The notes below the pieces were generated by a model. The model was given only the letters and a program-made list of their open reading frames with translations, was not told the DNA's origin and searched no databases. A stretch of DNA of 64,000 bases from Tridacna crocea. Lineage: Eukaryota; Mollusca; Bivalvia; Cardiida; Cardiidae. The position numbers were made by a program, and so were the translations under genes. The stretch is from NCBI GenBank assembly GCA_943736015.1, contig OX031056.1, positions 64,011,277 through 64,075,276 on the forward strand, in the 5' to 3' direction. Of the stretch, positions 1 through 9,949 are shown one piece after another. Each line of letters starts with the position of its first letter. Positions within the stretch are counted from its first letter, which is position 1.

Positions 1-175
1 AACAGTTTTTAAAGAGGACCAGCCAAGTTTGGTCCAAATCCGCCCAGCGGTTTAGGAGGAGTTGATGTTTAAAGAATTGTTGACGACGCACAACGCACTG
101 ACACACGACGGACGACAGACAACGGACACCGGGTGATCCTAAAAGCTCCCCTTGACCATGTTGTGCTCAGGTAAG
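1..175 (+). mobile_element. Pearl-like repeat (family A), 3' end, cut by the window start
   Basis: Read on the plus strand this is the distal part of the family A element: the conserved stretch around 'aggaggagttgatgttta', a degenerate GACGGAC-type microsatellite near 100-130, and the closing 'tgctcaggtaagcta'. The same sequence recurs in opposite orientation at 616-790, 15557-15790 and 53348-53520. The rest of the copy lies left of the window. Confidence 0.7.
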
Positions 176-611
176 CTAAAAAGATTGAAGTTGCCTTGAT
201 GATAGATAAAATAGATAAAAACATGTTGTTTAGTTGATCCAAGGATACACATGTTATGTTTGTAACAATTGTTGGTAATAAAAAGAACTCCAAGATACGT
301 CTGATACTAGTGACTTTATTTACACGGAGATTAGCACAATACAAGAAGCAGAGAGTAAACTGACCACACGTGCTTTATACTGTATGTGGGAGGGGCTTAT
401 CAGTGGGCTATCTGCAGAGAGGCAGGATTAGCAATACACAACAACACAATACCATACTTTCATTTAAGATTTAGATCAAATTCTTGTTTTCAGAATAAGA
501 AATGCTCTTTTTTGTTTTTCTTGCACACCAAAGAATTTTTCGCTTTAGTAGAAAAAGAAAGGTGCATTCAAGCATTTTTGCTGCATATCTTTAGGATAAG
601 TTAATTATATT

Positions 612-1265
612 TTTAGCTCACCTGAGTACAACGTGATCAAGGGGACCTTTTAGGATAACCCTGTGTCCGTTGTACGTTGTACGTCGTCCGTCGTCAACAA
701 TTTTTTTAAACATCAACTCCTCCTAAGCCGTTGAGCCAATTTATACCAAACTTGGCTGGAATGTTGCTTGGAAGGTCCTCTTTGTAAAGTGATCACAGAA
801 TTCGATTACATCAAAAACGCTTGTTGCTATGGCAACCAAATGGAATTTTCTATGGTTACATTTTGAAATTATTTCACAGAAATGTTCCTTTGGTGACTTT
901 TCAGGAACTGTAAGGGAATTTTTTATCGGTCTATAAACAACAGCCAACTGTTTGCATCAGTATGTGGGGCTCTTGTTCGAATTATATTTTAGTCACTATC
1001 GAGCATGTGCTCTTCTTCAAGGAATTGTCCTTTGATGAACTATACAAAAAATATTTACAGAATTCTGATTCATCAAAATCATTGCTGTGGTGATGATTTC
1101 CGGGTTGGTGACAGATTTTGAAATGACTTTTACAGGAGACCTTTTCAAAATCGCTTGGCAAAATAATGCTTTTGTTTCCAAAGTTTTAATACCTCAAAAA
1201 AAAAATGGCTATGGTCCTCTCTAAAATTCAGGTGAGCGACTCGGGGCCATCTTGGCCCTCTTGTT
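612..1265 (-). mobile_element. Family A Pearl-like repeat nested in the composite
   Basis: Starts at 'tagctcacctgag' and runs to 'ggccatcttggccctcttg', so the element reads on the minus strand from a GGCCAAGATGGCC hairpin to a TGAGCTA end. It contains only about two diverged core units, against five or six in the copies at 15557 and 53348. Confidence 0.7.
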
Positions 1266-1465
1266 TCATTTTTTGAGGGTGAAAATGAGGTAATCGGTTC
1301 TCTGAAATTCTCTGTTTTTGTTTCCAAAGTTTTAATACCTCAACAAAAATGGCTATGGTCCTCTCTAAAATTCAGGTGAGCGACTCGGGGCCATCTTGGC
1401 CCTCTTGTTTCATTTTTTGAGGGTGAAAATGAGGTAATCGGTTCTCTGAAATTCTCTGTTTTTGA
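1174..1465. repeat. Tandem duplication, two units of about 146 bp
   Basis: The block from 'gtttccaaagttttaatacc' through 'ggccatcttggccctcttg' to 'aaattctctgtttttg' is present twice head to tail (about 1174-1319 and 1320-1465), nearly identical except for the length of an A run. The right composite copy near 20900-21010 has it once, so the duplication arose in this copy and is recent. Confidence 0.85.
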
Positions 1466-1739
1466 TCTCCCCTTTCGACCCAACCAACCAGCCTTGCAGG
1501 CTTCTTTCTGGTAGGCTTCTGGATTATTTTCAGAACTGTTGATGTTTGAAAGCTGCTACGAGCAGAACCTGAATTTACAATGTTGAAGGGAGCATGTTCG
1601 TTTTAAACAGCACCATGTATTGCTGCTGCAAAGGATGCCACATTTCTTACGTGGACTGTCCCGAGGAGAAGTTATCCTATCCTATTATCCGGGAAATCAA
1701 ACCAGGGTTTTGCCTTTGCCTTGTCCAAGATTGGTCCCA

Positions 1740-2002
1740 ATCAGCACGATTAGAAGCACGATTTGATGCGATTTGCTACGTTTTGTTACGATTCAATACT
1801 ATTAGATGCGGTGACCACGACTGAAAATCAATCGTGTTGATCGTAGAAAATTTTTTGACAGCCAAAAAAATTCTTACGATTAACACGATTGCCACGAATT
1901 AATATCAAGTTCTGATACGACCTGATAAGATCATCACGACTTGCTCACGATTAATACCACGATTTCAATCGTGGCGCGAATCGTGATAGTGGGAACGTAG
2001 CA
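1740..2002. repeat. Iterated CACGATT/AATCGTG terminal array
   Basis: About a dozen copies or near-copies of the heptamer CACGATT or its complement AATCGTG are packed in both orientations, ending in GTGGGAACGTAGCA. The reverse complement lies at 20406-20650. Dense subterminal motifs like this are typical of transposase-binding ends of non-autonomous DNA transposons; that role is inferred. Confidence 0.65.
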
Positions 2003-2099
2003 TTAAGGAATCGTTAATAAACCGTAACAAATCGTAAAATAAATTGTTTGCGAGACATTTACGGATTACTGCGACGTGTTTACGGAGGGTTACAACCTG

Positions 2100-2366
2100 T
2101 TTACGATACTTACGGATTGTTACAAGTTATTTACGAGTCAGTTACGGAAAATTTTATCCGTGGACACTCGTAAGAAAATTTTTGACATGTCAAAAATTTT
2201 GTCTCTTCTTTCACGGATGCTCACGAGTATCTACGAGTTGTGAAGAGTGATTAACGGATGCGAACGAATTTTTATGGTTGCTTGCGATTGACTACGAGTT
2301 TGCAATCCGTAAGGACTCGTAAGAAAAATCCATAAGTGTGAAGGTGGTATTAAGCACATGCACTAA
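2100..2366 (-). repeat. Dispersed repeat with iterated TACGGA/ACTCGTA motifs
   Basis: From 'tttacgatacttacggattg' to 'ccataagtgtgaaggtggta' this matches the reverse complement of 11237-11463. It is rich in short ACTCGTA and TCCGTA motifs in both orientations, the same style as the adjacent AATCGTG array but with a different motif, so it looks like the end of a second non-autonomous transposon family. Confidence 0.65.
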
Positions 2367-2498
2367 TTCTATAATGTCCCGATGCTAGATAAGTCGTATT
2401 CATTCGAACTTTAAACGCAGATTTTAGGGAATATCAACAATGTATTGTTTATTAAAGGAAAATTTATTCTTGCTCAAGTAAATAAAAAAAAAAGAAAA

Positions 2499-3920
2499 AC
2501 AAGAGATGTTTGTAAAACATGTATGCACCCCTAATGGCATCCAATTCTGAATATAACATGTGATTATAAACTGTTAAGTTCAAAGTGTAAAAACGAACAA
2601 AGGGTAATTACTCAAAAATTATTTATGATAAATTAACAATTCTTGGGCATTGCACTTCCCATTTATGTGAACTATCAACTTTTAAACTTTCATGATTTTA
2701 CCTCACATACTTTTTGAGTTAAGCTCCGGAAAAAAATTAAGTATGAAAATCAACAAAGGGCAATAACTCCATAAATATAATGGGCAGAGTTATGGTACTT
2801 GTGCACTGCACTTCTCCTTAATGAGATTTATCCACCTATGTAGTTTCAAGATGATACCTGAAATATTTTTTGAGTTATGCTCTGGACAAAAATTAAGTAT
2901 GAAAATCAACAAAGCGCAATAACTCCAAAAATATGATGGGCAGAGTTATTGTTATTGTGCACTGCACTTCTCCTTAATAAGATAAATCCGCCTATGAAGT
3001 TAAAAGGTGATACTTGAAATACTTTTTGAGTTATTCTCCGGACAAAAATTAGGTATGAAACTCAACAAAGGACAATAACTCAAAAACTATGATGGGTAGA
3101 GTTTTGTACTTGTGCACTGCACTATTCTTTAATGAGATCTATCCACCTATGAGTTTTCAAGATGATGCCTGAAATACTTTTAGAGTTATGCTTCGGACAA
3201 AAATTAAGTATGAAAATCAACAAAGGGCAATAACTCCATAAATATGATGAGCAGAGTTATGATTCATATGCACTGGCCTCTTCCTTAATGAGATCTATTT
3301 ACCTATCTAGTTTCAAGATGATACCTGAAATACTTTTTGAGTTATGCTCCAGACAAAAATTAAATATGAAAATCAACAAAGCGCAATAATTCCAAAGATG
3401 TGATGGGCAGAGTTATTGTTCGTGTGCACTGCACTTTTCCTAACTGAGATCTATCCACCTACTAGGTTTCAAGGTGATACCTGAAATACCTTTTGAGTAA
3501 TTCTCCAGACAAAATTAAGTATGAAAATCAACAAAGGGTAATAACTCCAAAAATATGATGGGCAGAGTTTTGTACTTGTGCACTGCACTTCTTCTTAATG
3601 AGATCTATCCACCTACGAGGTTTAAAGATGATACCTGAAATTCTTTTAGAGTTATGCTCCGGACAAAAATTAAGTATGAAAATCAACAAAGGGCAATTAC
3701 TCCATAAATATGATGAGCAGAGTTATGATTCTTGTGCACTGCACTTTTCCTTAATGAGATCTATCCACCTATGTAGTTTCAAGATGATACCTGAAATACT
3801 TTTTGAGTTATGCTCCGGACAAAAATGTGGTCTACGGACCGACCGACCGACGGACGGACGGACGGACGGACGGACTGACAAGTGCAAAGCAATATACCTC
3901 CACTTCTTTGAAGGAGGGCA
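2499..3920 (+). mobile_element. Pearl-like element with seven ~157-bp core repeats
   Basis: Begins 'acaagagatg', carries about seven tandem units spaced 154-158 bp (unit marker 'gtatgaaaatcaac' near 2733, 2889, 3046, 3204, 3358, 3513, 3670), then a GACC/GACGG microsatellite (3836-3876) and a short unique tail ending 'ggagggca'. Tandem cores followed by an ACGG-type microsatellite are the hallmark of the bivalve Pearl elements, thought to be Helitron-related non-autonomous elements. Short open frames across the array are repeat shadows, not genes. Confidence 0.8.
3836..3876. repeat. GACC/GACGG tetranucleotide microsatellite
   Basis: Runs of GACC change into GACGG-type repeats immediately after the last core unit of the Pearl-like element, the position expected for this element class. 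Confidence 0.9.
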
Positions 3921-3994
3921 AAAAAAGACCCAAAAAGCCAAACATAAATGTTATCATTGGTATTTTTGAGTTGTAATCATTGTCCCAGCAAAAA

Positions 3995-4430
3995 TTGACA
4001 TTACCGTTACGATTACGTTTTTGCCGTTATTGGGGGTTGTTTACTCTGAAATTTGTCATGAAATGACGTCATACAAATGTTTTTCGGCGCAATTTTTTTG
4101 AAACGACAAGACGAGGTGGCGATGTCTGATTCGCTTGCCGAAAAAAATATTGTTAAGTTGTTCATATTCAAAAGTTCTTTTTCCCGTAAACATTGACGTT
4201 ATGCGTGTTCAACTGCTGATGATTATTTGCATCAAATTGTTTTAAAGCAGGGATATTTTCTGCATTTTTCTCTTTATGATAGTAAACAAAAAGAATGTAC
4301 CCCTCCTACATTAAAGCCACCGTTAAAGAAAAATTAGCGTTCTTAACATTACCGTTACAAACACTACCGTTTTGCAATTTTATAACAGTTTTGTAACGGT
4401 ATAGTCATTTGCTCGTAACGGTAGTGTCAA
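3995..4430. mobile_element. MITE with TTGACA-YTACCGTTACGA ends
   Basis: The left end 'ttgacattaccgttacga' and the reverse complement of the right end (TTGACACTACCGTTACGA) form an 18-bp terminal inverted repeat with one mismatch. The motif ACCGTTAC recurs inside, for example near 4345 and 4390. No coding potential; superfamily unknown, and no convincing target duplication seen. Confidence 0.65.
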
Positions 4431-4672
4431 GTCCTACTAGAAAGTTATATTTCCTTTTATTTAATTCAACAAAATCAAAATATTGATGAGATGACTATTA
4501 AATCATGGTGAAAAGAAAGTAAATTTGATATTTATTAATCAAGGTTTTAACAGGAATGTATTTCATTTTTACAACACTTAAATTACTTCAAATTTAAGTC
4601 ATATTGATAAGTCATTTTTTAAGCTTTTACATTCACTTTATGAATGACGTATTATGTAAATACGCGTTCCAG

Positions 4673-5300
4673 GTAAAAAGCGACTTTGAAAAATATAAAC
4701 ACCAAACTATTTGTTGTAACGTAGCTTACCCTGGAATCGTTTTAGATATCGAAGAAGGGGATGTGGAGGGTAAGGTGACCTATTTACTAAAATTAATGAT
4801 CTTCTTTTTCACGCTATTTATCGTACATGTGCTACATGTGTAATCCAAAACTAAATGTTTATGCTCTAAGATGGCTGCAACACCATTTTTCTACAAAGAA
4901 AGGTAAAACAATCAATTTGTTAACTTTAACCCATTACCACACATCCCGATTTTTAAGAACCCAGAAAAAATGGCCATTGAAGAGATTGGAAGAGAAACAT
5001 ACTTTCTCTTCCCCCTACCACCTATGACACAAATTCAAACATTCAAATGGTTGTTGTTATTTAGGGTATGCAATGACATTTAGTTTTAACAAGTCCATAA
5101 GACTATACAAGAATCAGTAAATCGGTAAAATCCCGTTGCAGGTAATGCACAGAATCGGAGTACACAGACATTTCTGGCCGATGATAGAAGACCATTTATG
5201 GTACAGAGAGAAGGACATCATCTGCTTAATTGACGAACCCCACACTCTGACGGCAGGACATCGCCAAATGAATCCAAAAATATGGCCTAGCTCTTATTGA
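4673..5300 (+). pseudogene. Last two exons of an unidentified gene, or its remnant
   Basis: Two stretches look like exons. Exon A, 4673-4774, follows a TTCCAG acceptor and encodes 34 residues including 'NVAYPGIVLDIEEGDVEGK'. Exon B, 5142-5300, follows a GTTGCAG acceptor and encodes 52 residues ending at TGA, including 'VMHRIGVHRHFWPMIEDHLW'. With a donor at AAG|GTGACC the phases join in frame. The pattern YPG-(V/I)-V-x-(E/D)-(E/D)-G followed by MHR-x-G...FWP...D...Y/W resembles the C-terminal segment of invertebrate protein families found in many copies, often linked to transposons; I recall the pattern but cannot name the family. The intron holds a decayed MITE. No upstream exons were recognised, so this may be a retained 3' fragment. 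Confidence 0.45.
4926..5031 (-). mobile_element. Partial TTAA palindromic MITE (in the intron)
   Basis: Begins TTAACCCATTACCACACA, the end sequence of the abundant palindromic MITE, and keeps the GAAGAGA/TCTCTTCC part of the central hairpin, but the second half is missing. Confidence 0.55.
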
Positions 5301-5477
5301 AAAAGAACTTTCTACATAAGATATGTCTTCAAAAGATCAAGACTGCATATTTCGCATGGCTAGATATTTATTGTCTGCATTTAAGGTCAGACAAGACATT
5401 TTAGACCCTTGAAAAAAAAACATTATCTTATTACTTCTCTGTCACATAACTTGAAATTAACATGTTTATTTATTGTA

Positions 5478-5530
5478 GGCCAGGGGCCTAAACCATTGAC
5501 TAATCTTTGTATTCTTTTGCTTATTGTATT
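5478..5530 (+). repeat. Degenerate retroelement 3' tail
   Basis: 'aggccaggggcctaaac' followed by TTGTATT-type sequence resembles the better tails at 6145-6190 and 13158-13205, which share a GGCC-x-GTGGCC block followed by ATTGT repeats. Confidence 0.4.
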
Positions 5531-5549
5531 TAATTGTTTACTTTTAGCA

Positions 5550-5716
5550 ACAAAACTATTCAGTCAAGAAATGCAGCCAAGGTAACGCTTTTTTTTGGTT
5601 GTTTTTTTCGGCTGAAATAGTTAGGGCTAAAATGATAAAACAAAACTATTCAGTCAAGAAATGCAGTCAAGGTAACGCTTTTTTTGATTGTTTTTTTTTT
5701 TCGGCTGAAATAGTTA
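5550..5716. repeat. Tandem duplication of about 87 bp
   Basis: The block 'actattcagtcaagaaatgc' through the T-rich run to 'tcggctgaaatagtta' occurs twice in a row, with differences mainly in T-run length. No coding role is seen. Confidence 0.8.
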
Positions 5717-5844
5717 AAAAGGAAACAGAGATATTTCAAGGACGGACTGCATATTCCGTGCAGTCTGTACTTGATCTACACTGTTGTATTAATATAAGCT
5801 TCATTACCGTAAGTGTTGTGAGTCTGTTATAGGATGTGAACATT

Positions 5845-6070
5845 TTAACCCTTTTCCAAAAAATACTGGTTTTTACGATCCTGAGAATGGAGGCTTTTGA
5901 AAGCATTGGCGTAAAGGGAGAAAATGCTGGTATTCAGCGTTTTGTCCTTTCCCCAAAATTTTTTCTACTCTTCCAAAGTAATGTTTTTTCATCTATTAAG
6001 TCACATTGATTTTAACATCTACAAATTTGCTTTCAATCCAGACAAGTTTAAAATCTTGTTGAGAACTAGC
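5845..6070 (-). mobile_element. Diverged TTAA palindromic MITE
   Basis: Starts TTAACCCTTTTCC, has the recognisable 'ggtttttacgatcctgagaa' and 'ggagaaaatgctgg' blocks of the family and a worn 'gacaagtttaaaatcttgtt' end. The central palindrome is largely eroded. Confidence 0.6.
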
Positions 6071-6139
6071 AGTTCTATACAGATTCTCTGTAAATCGGTC
6101 ACTCAACTTGATGGTATGAATTATGTTTGTAAAAATTTG

Positions 6140-6190
6140 TATTGTGGGCCGGAGGCCTAAATTACTAAATAAAAGTATTGTATTGTAGTG
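6140..6190 (+). repeat. Retroelement-like 3' tail with TATTG repeats
   Basis: 'gggccggaggcctaaatt' followed by 'aaaagtattgtattgtagtg'. The same arrangement is at 13158-13205. A short GC-rich block with a pentanucleotide tail is typical of a SINE/LINE 3' end; no reverse transcriptase sequence was seen upstream. Confidence 0.5.
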
Positions 6191-6339
6191 TATTCCTTGT
6201 ACAAAATTCTACAAAACATAGTTCTTCTTTCTTTCTTTTTATGCTCGCCGAAAGAATTTCGGCAGAGCATATCGTCGCCATGTTGTTCGTCTTTATGTCT
6301 GTATTTGTGGGTATGTCTGTCTGTCCGAGATATTGGGGT

Positions 6340-6415
6340 CGTACATGTACGTGGCTCAGTAGTAAAGTGTTTGACTCGTTATCTAGGGGTCCTGGGTTGG
6401 AGTTAAGAGTTCAGA
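6340..6415 (+). repeat. tRNA-derived (SINE-like) patch
   Basis: 'tggctcagtagtaaag' resembles an A box and 'gtcctgggttggagtt' a decayed B box, with an intervening anticodon-arm-like segment. The B box is altered and there is no good acceptor stem, so this is not a functional tRNA gene. Confidence 0.45.
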
Positions 6416-6419
6416 TTAA

Positions 6420-6835
6420 TTACTTGAAAAAGATCTATGTATCAAAAATTTACTTGGAATACCTATTTCATCTGGTGACGGTAAATATATTTGTCCTATT
6501 CGTGAAATCAAAATGACATGAAAGAATGTTGTTGCTCCAAACACTTCAACACAATTATTTTTAACGGCGTTGTATACGACATCTATTTATAAATCGCACA
6601 TTTGTTACCGACTTCGAAAATTGTGCGGAGGTAATTGCAAAATCAACGAAACTAAACTAAACAAAATATTAATGTATACTAAAGAAGAAAGTTGTCAGGT
6701 ACCATATGCACTGCTTTGTGTGGACAGATCTTCAAAAACAATAATGTACGCGCTGAAAAACTTACCTTTTTAAAACGAAAATAGCGGATTTAAAATGTCT
6801 CCGATGACGTATGCTATGACGTAGGTTGTTACTCC
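6420..6835 (+). repeat. Dispersed repeat F, copy 1
   Basis: From 'cagattaattacttgaaaaa' to 'gatgacgtatgctatgacgt' this closely matches 29083-29475 in the same orientation, with several small indels. Open frames are not conserved between copies. Nature unknown. Confidence 0.75.
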
Positions 6836-6908
6836 TGCTACAGTAGTCTTGCACTTACGCTTCGATTTATCTTTCATAACTGTTTTCGAAAGACGTTTTT
6901 AATTAAAG

Positions 6909-7806
6909 CACAGGAATCGGACGTTTATTTGGTGAAAATAGCTAAATGTCAGCCGAAGTGGTCACTCTCTATCATAAAATATACAAGGAGTGCAACGAAT
7001 TTCCGATAAAAATTTGACACGACTGTCACCCAAAATCATCGCTGAAAATGGGTCAAATCAATATTAGCCGACATAAACACACATCTACCGTGCTCTTAAA
7101 TATCTAATCTGCAGATTTAGTAAGTCCCTACCTGCCGTGAGTCACTCTTTCCGCGTCATTCATCCGATTTCCCTAGGGCAATATTTATCAGTAATCAGCC
7201 TCGGCGAATCCTCCATCGTGCACCAACTTCCGGTTATCGGAGTGAATGAAGGTATCCCCAACGAATGCGTTGGATTGTTTCTATATTTAGTCTCTACTCT
7301 TTGTAAACTAGACAATACAGTACAAAAAAATATATATATTGGATTTGCATCGATTGTGTTGATATAAATATAACATGATTTTTCTTAGATTTAACTTGTA
7401 CCTACGGAAATATTATGAAAATTTTCTGACGTGATTTATTGGAAAAAGTAACCGGACATTTTCATTCACTCCCATAACCGGAAGTTGGTGCACGATGGAA
7501 GCTTCGCCGGGAGGCTGATTCTTGATAAAATATCGCCCTTGGGAAATCCGATGAATGACACGGAAAGAGTGATTTACGGCATATAGGGACATAATAAATC
7601 GAGAGATTAGATATTTAAGAGCACGGTAGATGTGTGTTTATTTCGGCTAATATTGATTTGACTCCATTTTCAGCGATGATTTTGGGTGACAGTCGTGTCA
7701 AATTTTCATCGGAAATCCGTTGCACTCCTTGTATATTTTATAATAGACAGTGACCTGTTCGGCTGACATTTAGCTATTTTCACCAAATAAACGTCCGATT
7801 CCTGTG
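6909..7806. mobile_element. 898-bp foldback element with ~345-bp inverted arms
   Basis: The left arm, about 6909-7251, and the right arm, about 7462-7806, are reverse complements with scattered mismatches; the spacer is about 210 bp. The ends are CACAGGAATCGG...CCGATTCCTGTG. The heptamer ATTAAAG directly precedes the left end (6902-6908) and directly follows the right end (7807-7813), a perfect target-site duplication. No transposase is encoded. A 7-bp duplication with very long inverted repeats does not settle the superfamily. Confidence 0.85.
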
Positions 7807-7813
7807 ATTAAAG

Positions 7814-8040
7814 TACCATACCGATAAGTCATTAGGATGAAATTTTACCAGAATCGACGCTAGTTAACTAAGAACATGATCAATTTTGAAATTGTAACAA
7901 ATTGGCCTGTTTAATAAAGTTATTTCGAACAAAATATCTTTATGTGTCTTTATGTGTCTTTTCAATGAAAATCTGGACACCAGTGTATGTTTTCTATAGA
8001 ATGACTCATCTGATTATAACCTACACTTTCTGAAACAAAC
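7814..8040. other. No feature recognised
   Basis: A+T-rich sequence with a small direct repeat 'tttatgtgtc' near 7940-7960. No coding or RNA feature seen. Confidence 0.5.
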
Positions 8041-8054
8041 CTGAAACCATCTCA

Positions 8055-8180
8055 CATTGAGAAAGAAAGCCTGTGAAAGCATAGTGGGAAAACGCCTTTT
8101 AAAAACTTTTCAAAAAGAATTGTGCAAAAGTGAAAAATACTGGTAACCAGTATTTCCTCCTTTTTCCGCAATGTTTCCTA
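8055..8180 (-). mobile_element. Partial palindromic MITE
   Basis: Contains 'gtgggaaaac' and the hairpin core 'atactggtaaccagtatttc' with 'cctcctttttccgcaatg'; the ends are lost. Confidence 0.5.
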
Positions 8181-8499
8181 TATTCTCATAACAAATTTTG
8201 ACAGTATGCCTATTAATTTCTTGTGTAAAGAACAAGACGAAATATATGTCCCCCCACTCCAAATAATTTTGAAAATCAAAGTAACTAAAATATGAGTTTT
8301 TTAGTGCAATGCAAATGCAACATCCACACAAAAGTTCTCAGTATTTCGAAGTTAGCCCCCCTACCCCTATCTTGAAATGCTTTCTACATGCCTACAGGCA
8401 AGAGAACCGTAATAACCTCTAAACATAGTTCAATAGTGGAAGCAACGAAGTGTTGAACGCTTAGCCATTTAATAATGTTATCAGACTCCTCGTTATGAC

Positions 8500-8660
8500 G
8501 AGGACGTAGCCTTTGCAGCCTAACCAAATGTTACTCGAGAATTTAGAGCTTTTGGAAGGATGGCAAATATTACAGCAAAAGGAGAAGATCCTGATAACCA
8601 GCATTTTCTCCGTTTTCCACAATATTTTCATAAGGATCGTCACTAAGGGAATTTGGAAAA
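8500..8660 (+). mobile_element. Partial palindromic MITE
   Basis: Has 'cagcaaaaggagaagatcc', 'tgataaccagcattttctcc' and 'ttccacaatattttcataag', the central part of the MITE family, with eroded arms. Confidence 0.5.
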
Positions 8661-9652
8661 CTGATTTTAGGGGTGTAATAGTCCAATCATTTTTATTTTT
8701 CGATGGTTTAACAAAAGAGCGGATTCTTTCCAAAAGCAAGCCAAGCATTCTCCAATTTGCTCTCTCGTATCTAGCCCAGATGACCGAAATGACTTTATTT
8801 CTATATATAATAGTTAACAAATGCATATTAATTTATATTTGGTTATGTAAATAAATTCTGCATGTTATATGATTTTTCAACTTATACCGTATATTTGATT
8901 TACTCTCTCTCTCTCTCTCCTTTCAAATCACACCAGTATTCATGATAGAACTATATCAATATGAAAAACTACTTATGACGTGAACGTTATCATTTAAAAA
9001 AAATAATCGTGACGTGAACTATATCATTTTTGAAAATAACCTCGTTTACCTAGAAAATTTTATTCTAATAAAGAATATTGATAGTGACAAGACTTTTCAG
9101 TCATGCTCTACACATTTTATGCATAAGGGAACACAATAAATGCACTAAAACAAGAAAAGTGGCCTATTTGTGTTTTATTATTTTTTGACGTGAACGTTAT
9201 CCAGGGTAAAATTTTGTTTGCTAGTCAATAACTTTTTTATCAGGTGTTCTTTAAAAGATCTAACACATCAAGCAAATCCCTGGCTTTCTACCGCCTTCTC
9301 TGCTTTAAACCAAATGCTAATCGGTTACAAATTAACAGAATCGTCGACGATTTTATTACCTGAAGTGGAGGAATTTCTTCAAATATCGGCCATTGTTGTT
9401 GTTGTTGTGTCACGTGATTCCCTGCCCTAAGTATAATCAAGAAAGAAAGACGTGCTTAGGAAAACAACAGACACGTGTTTTCATGCAAATTTCCTTTTTC
9501 GTCAGCTTTTTCCCCACGCCTTTGCTATTCCAGTTTTAACGCATCTTTGAGGCAATTTTGAAAGCAAATCCATGTGGCTTGAGCCAATTTGTTCCGAGAT
9601 CTATTGGAGAAATAATAGTTCACTTACTAAAGGTGGACATATTCAATCAGGA

Positions 9653-9891
9653 TTAGCCCATTACCACACAGTTCCTACTTTTGACGCCCCTGAGAAAGAA
9701 GCCTTTTGAAAACACTGTGGGAAAAGGAGAAAATGGTGGTAACCACCATTTTCTCCTTTTCCCACAGTGTTTTCTACACTTCCCAGAACAAATTTCAATT
9801 TTTCAGTCACCTTTATTTTTTCTTCTGCAAATGCTTTCAATTTGAACAAGTCTAAAATTTTGTCGTGTGGTAAAGAGTTAAATAAATAAAT
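9653..9891 (-). mobile_element. TTAA palindromic MITE with a perfect 67-bp central palindrome
   Basis: The ends are TTAGCCCATTACCACAC and GTGTGGTAAAGAGTTAA. At 9708-9774 the sequence is a perfect inverted repeat: 33-bp arms around one A at 9741. Flanking arms carry the family blocks 'tctgcaaatgctttcaattt' and 'tctaaaattttgtcgtgtgg'. This is the most symmetric copy in the window. Confidence 0.9.
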
Positions 9892-9949
9892 CTGGTCTGA
9901 AAAGCAGATTCAGATGTCTTTCACGTTAATGAGTCATGCTAGTTAGGTC

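Larger units (their letters stand above)
176..2002 (-). mobile_element. Composite repeat, left copy (inverted relative to 20406-22543)
   Basis: Most of this stretch matches the reverse complement of 20406-21860 in the same order: the block with 'ttgatgatagataaaatag', the block with 'ttgcttgttttcagaataag'-like sequence, a nested family A repeat, the block with 'ttgggtcgaaaggggag' (reverse strand), and the terminal array of short AATCGTG/CACGATT motifs ending in GTGGGAACGTAGCA. This copy has about 175 nt (roughly 266-440) absent from the right copy, and lacks the right copy's far end. Because both loci share the internal junctions with family A, they are copies of one composite unit rather than independent insertions. 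Open frames inside are short and not conserved. Confidence 0.7.

Noticed and set aside
2733..3830. CRISPR-like array
   Set aside because: Units are ~157 bp of continuous tandem repeat without short repeats and unique spacers, and the genome is eukaryotic.
3598..3969. 123-codon frame
   Set aside because: It crosses two tandem core units and the GACGG microsatellite of a Pearl-like element, so it is a repeat artefact.
6340..6415. Functional tRNA gene
   Set aside because: Degenerate B box and no acceptor stem.
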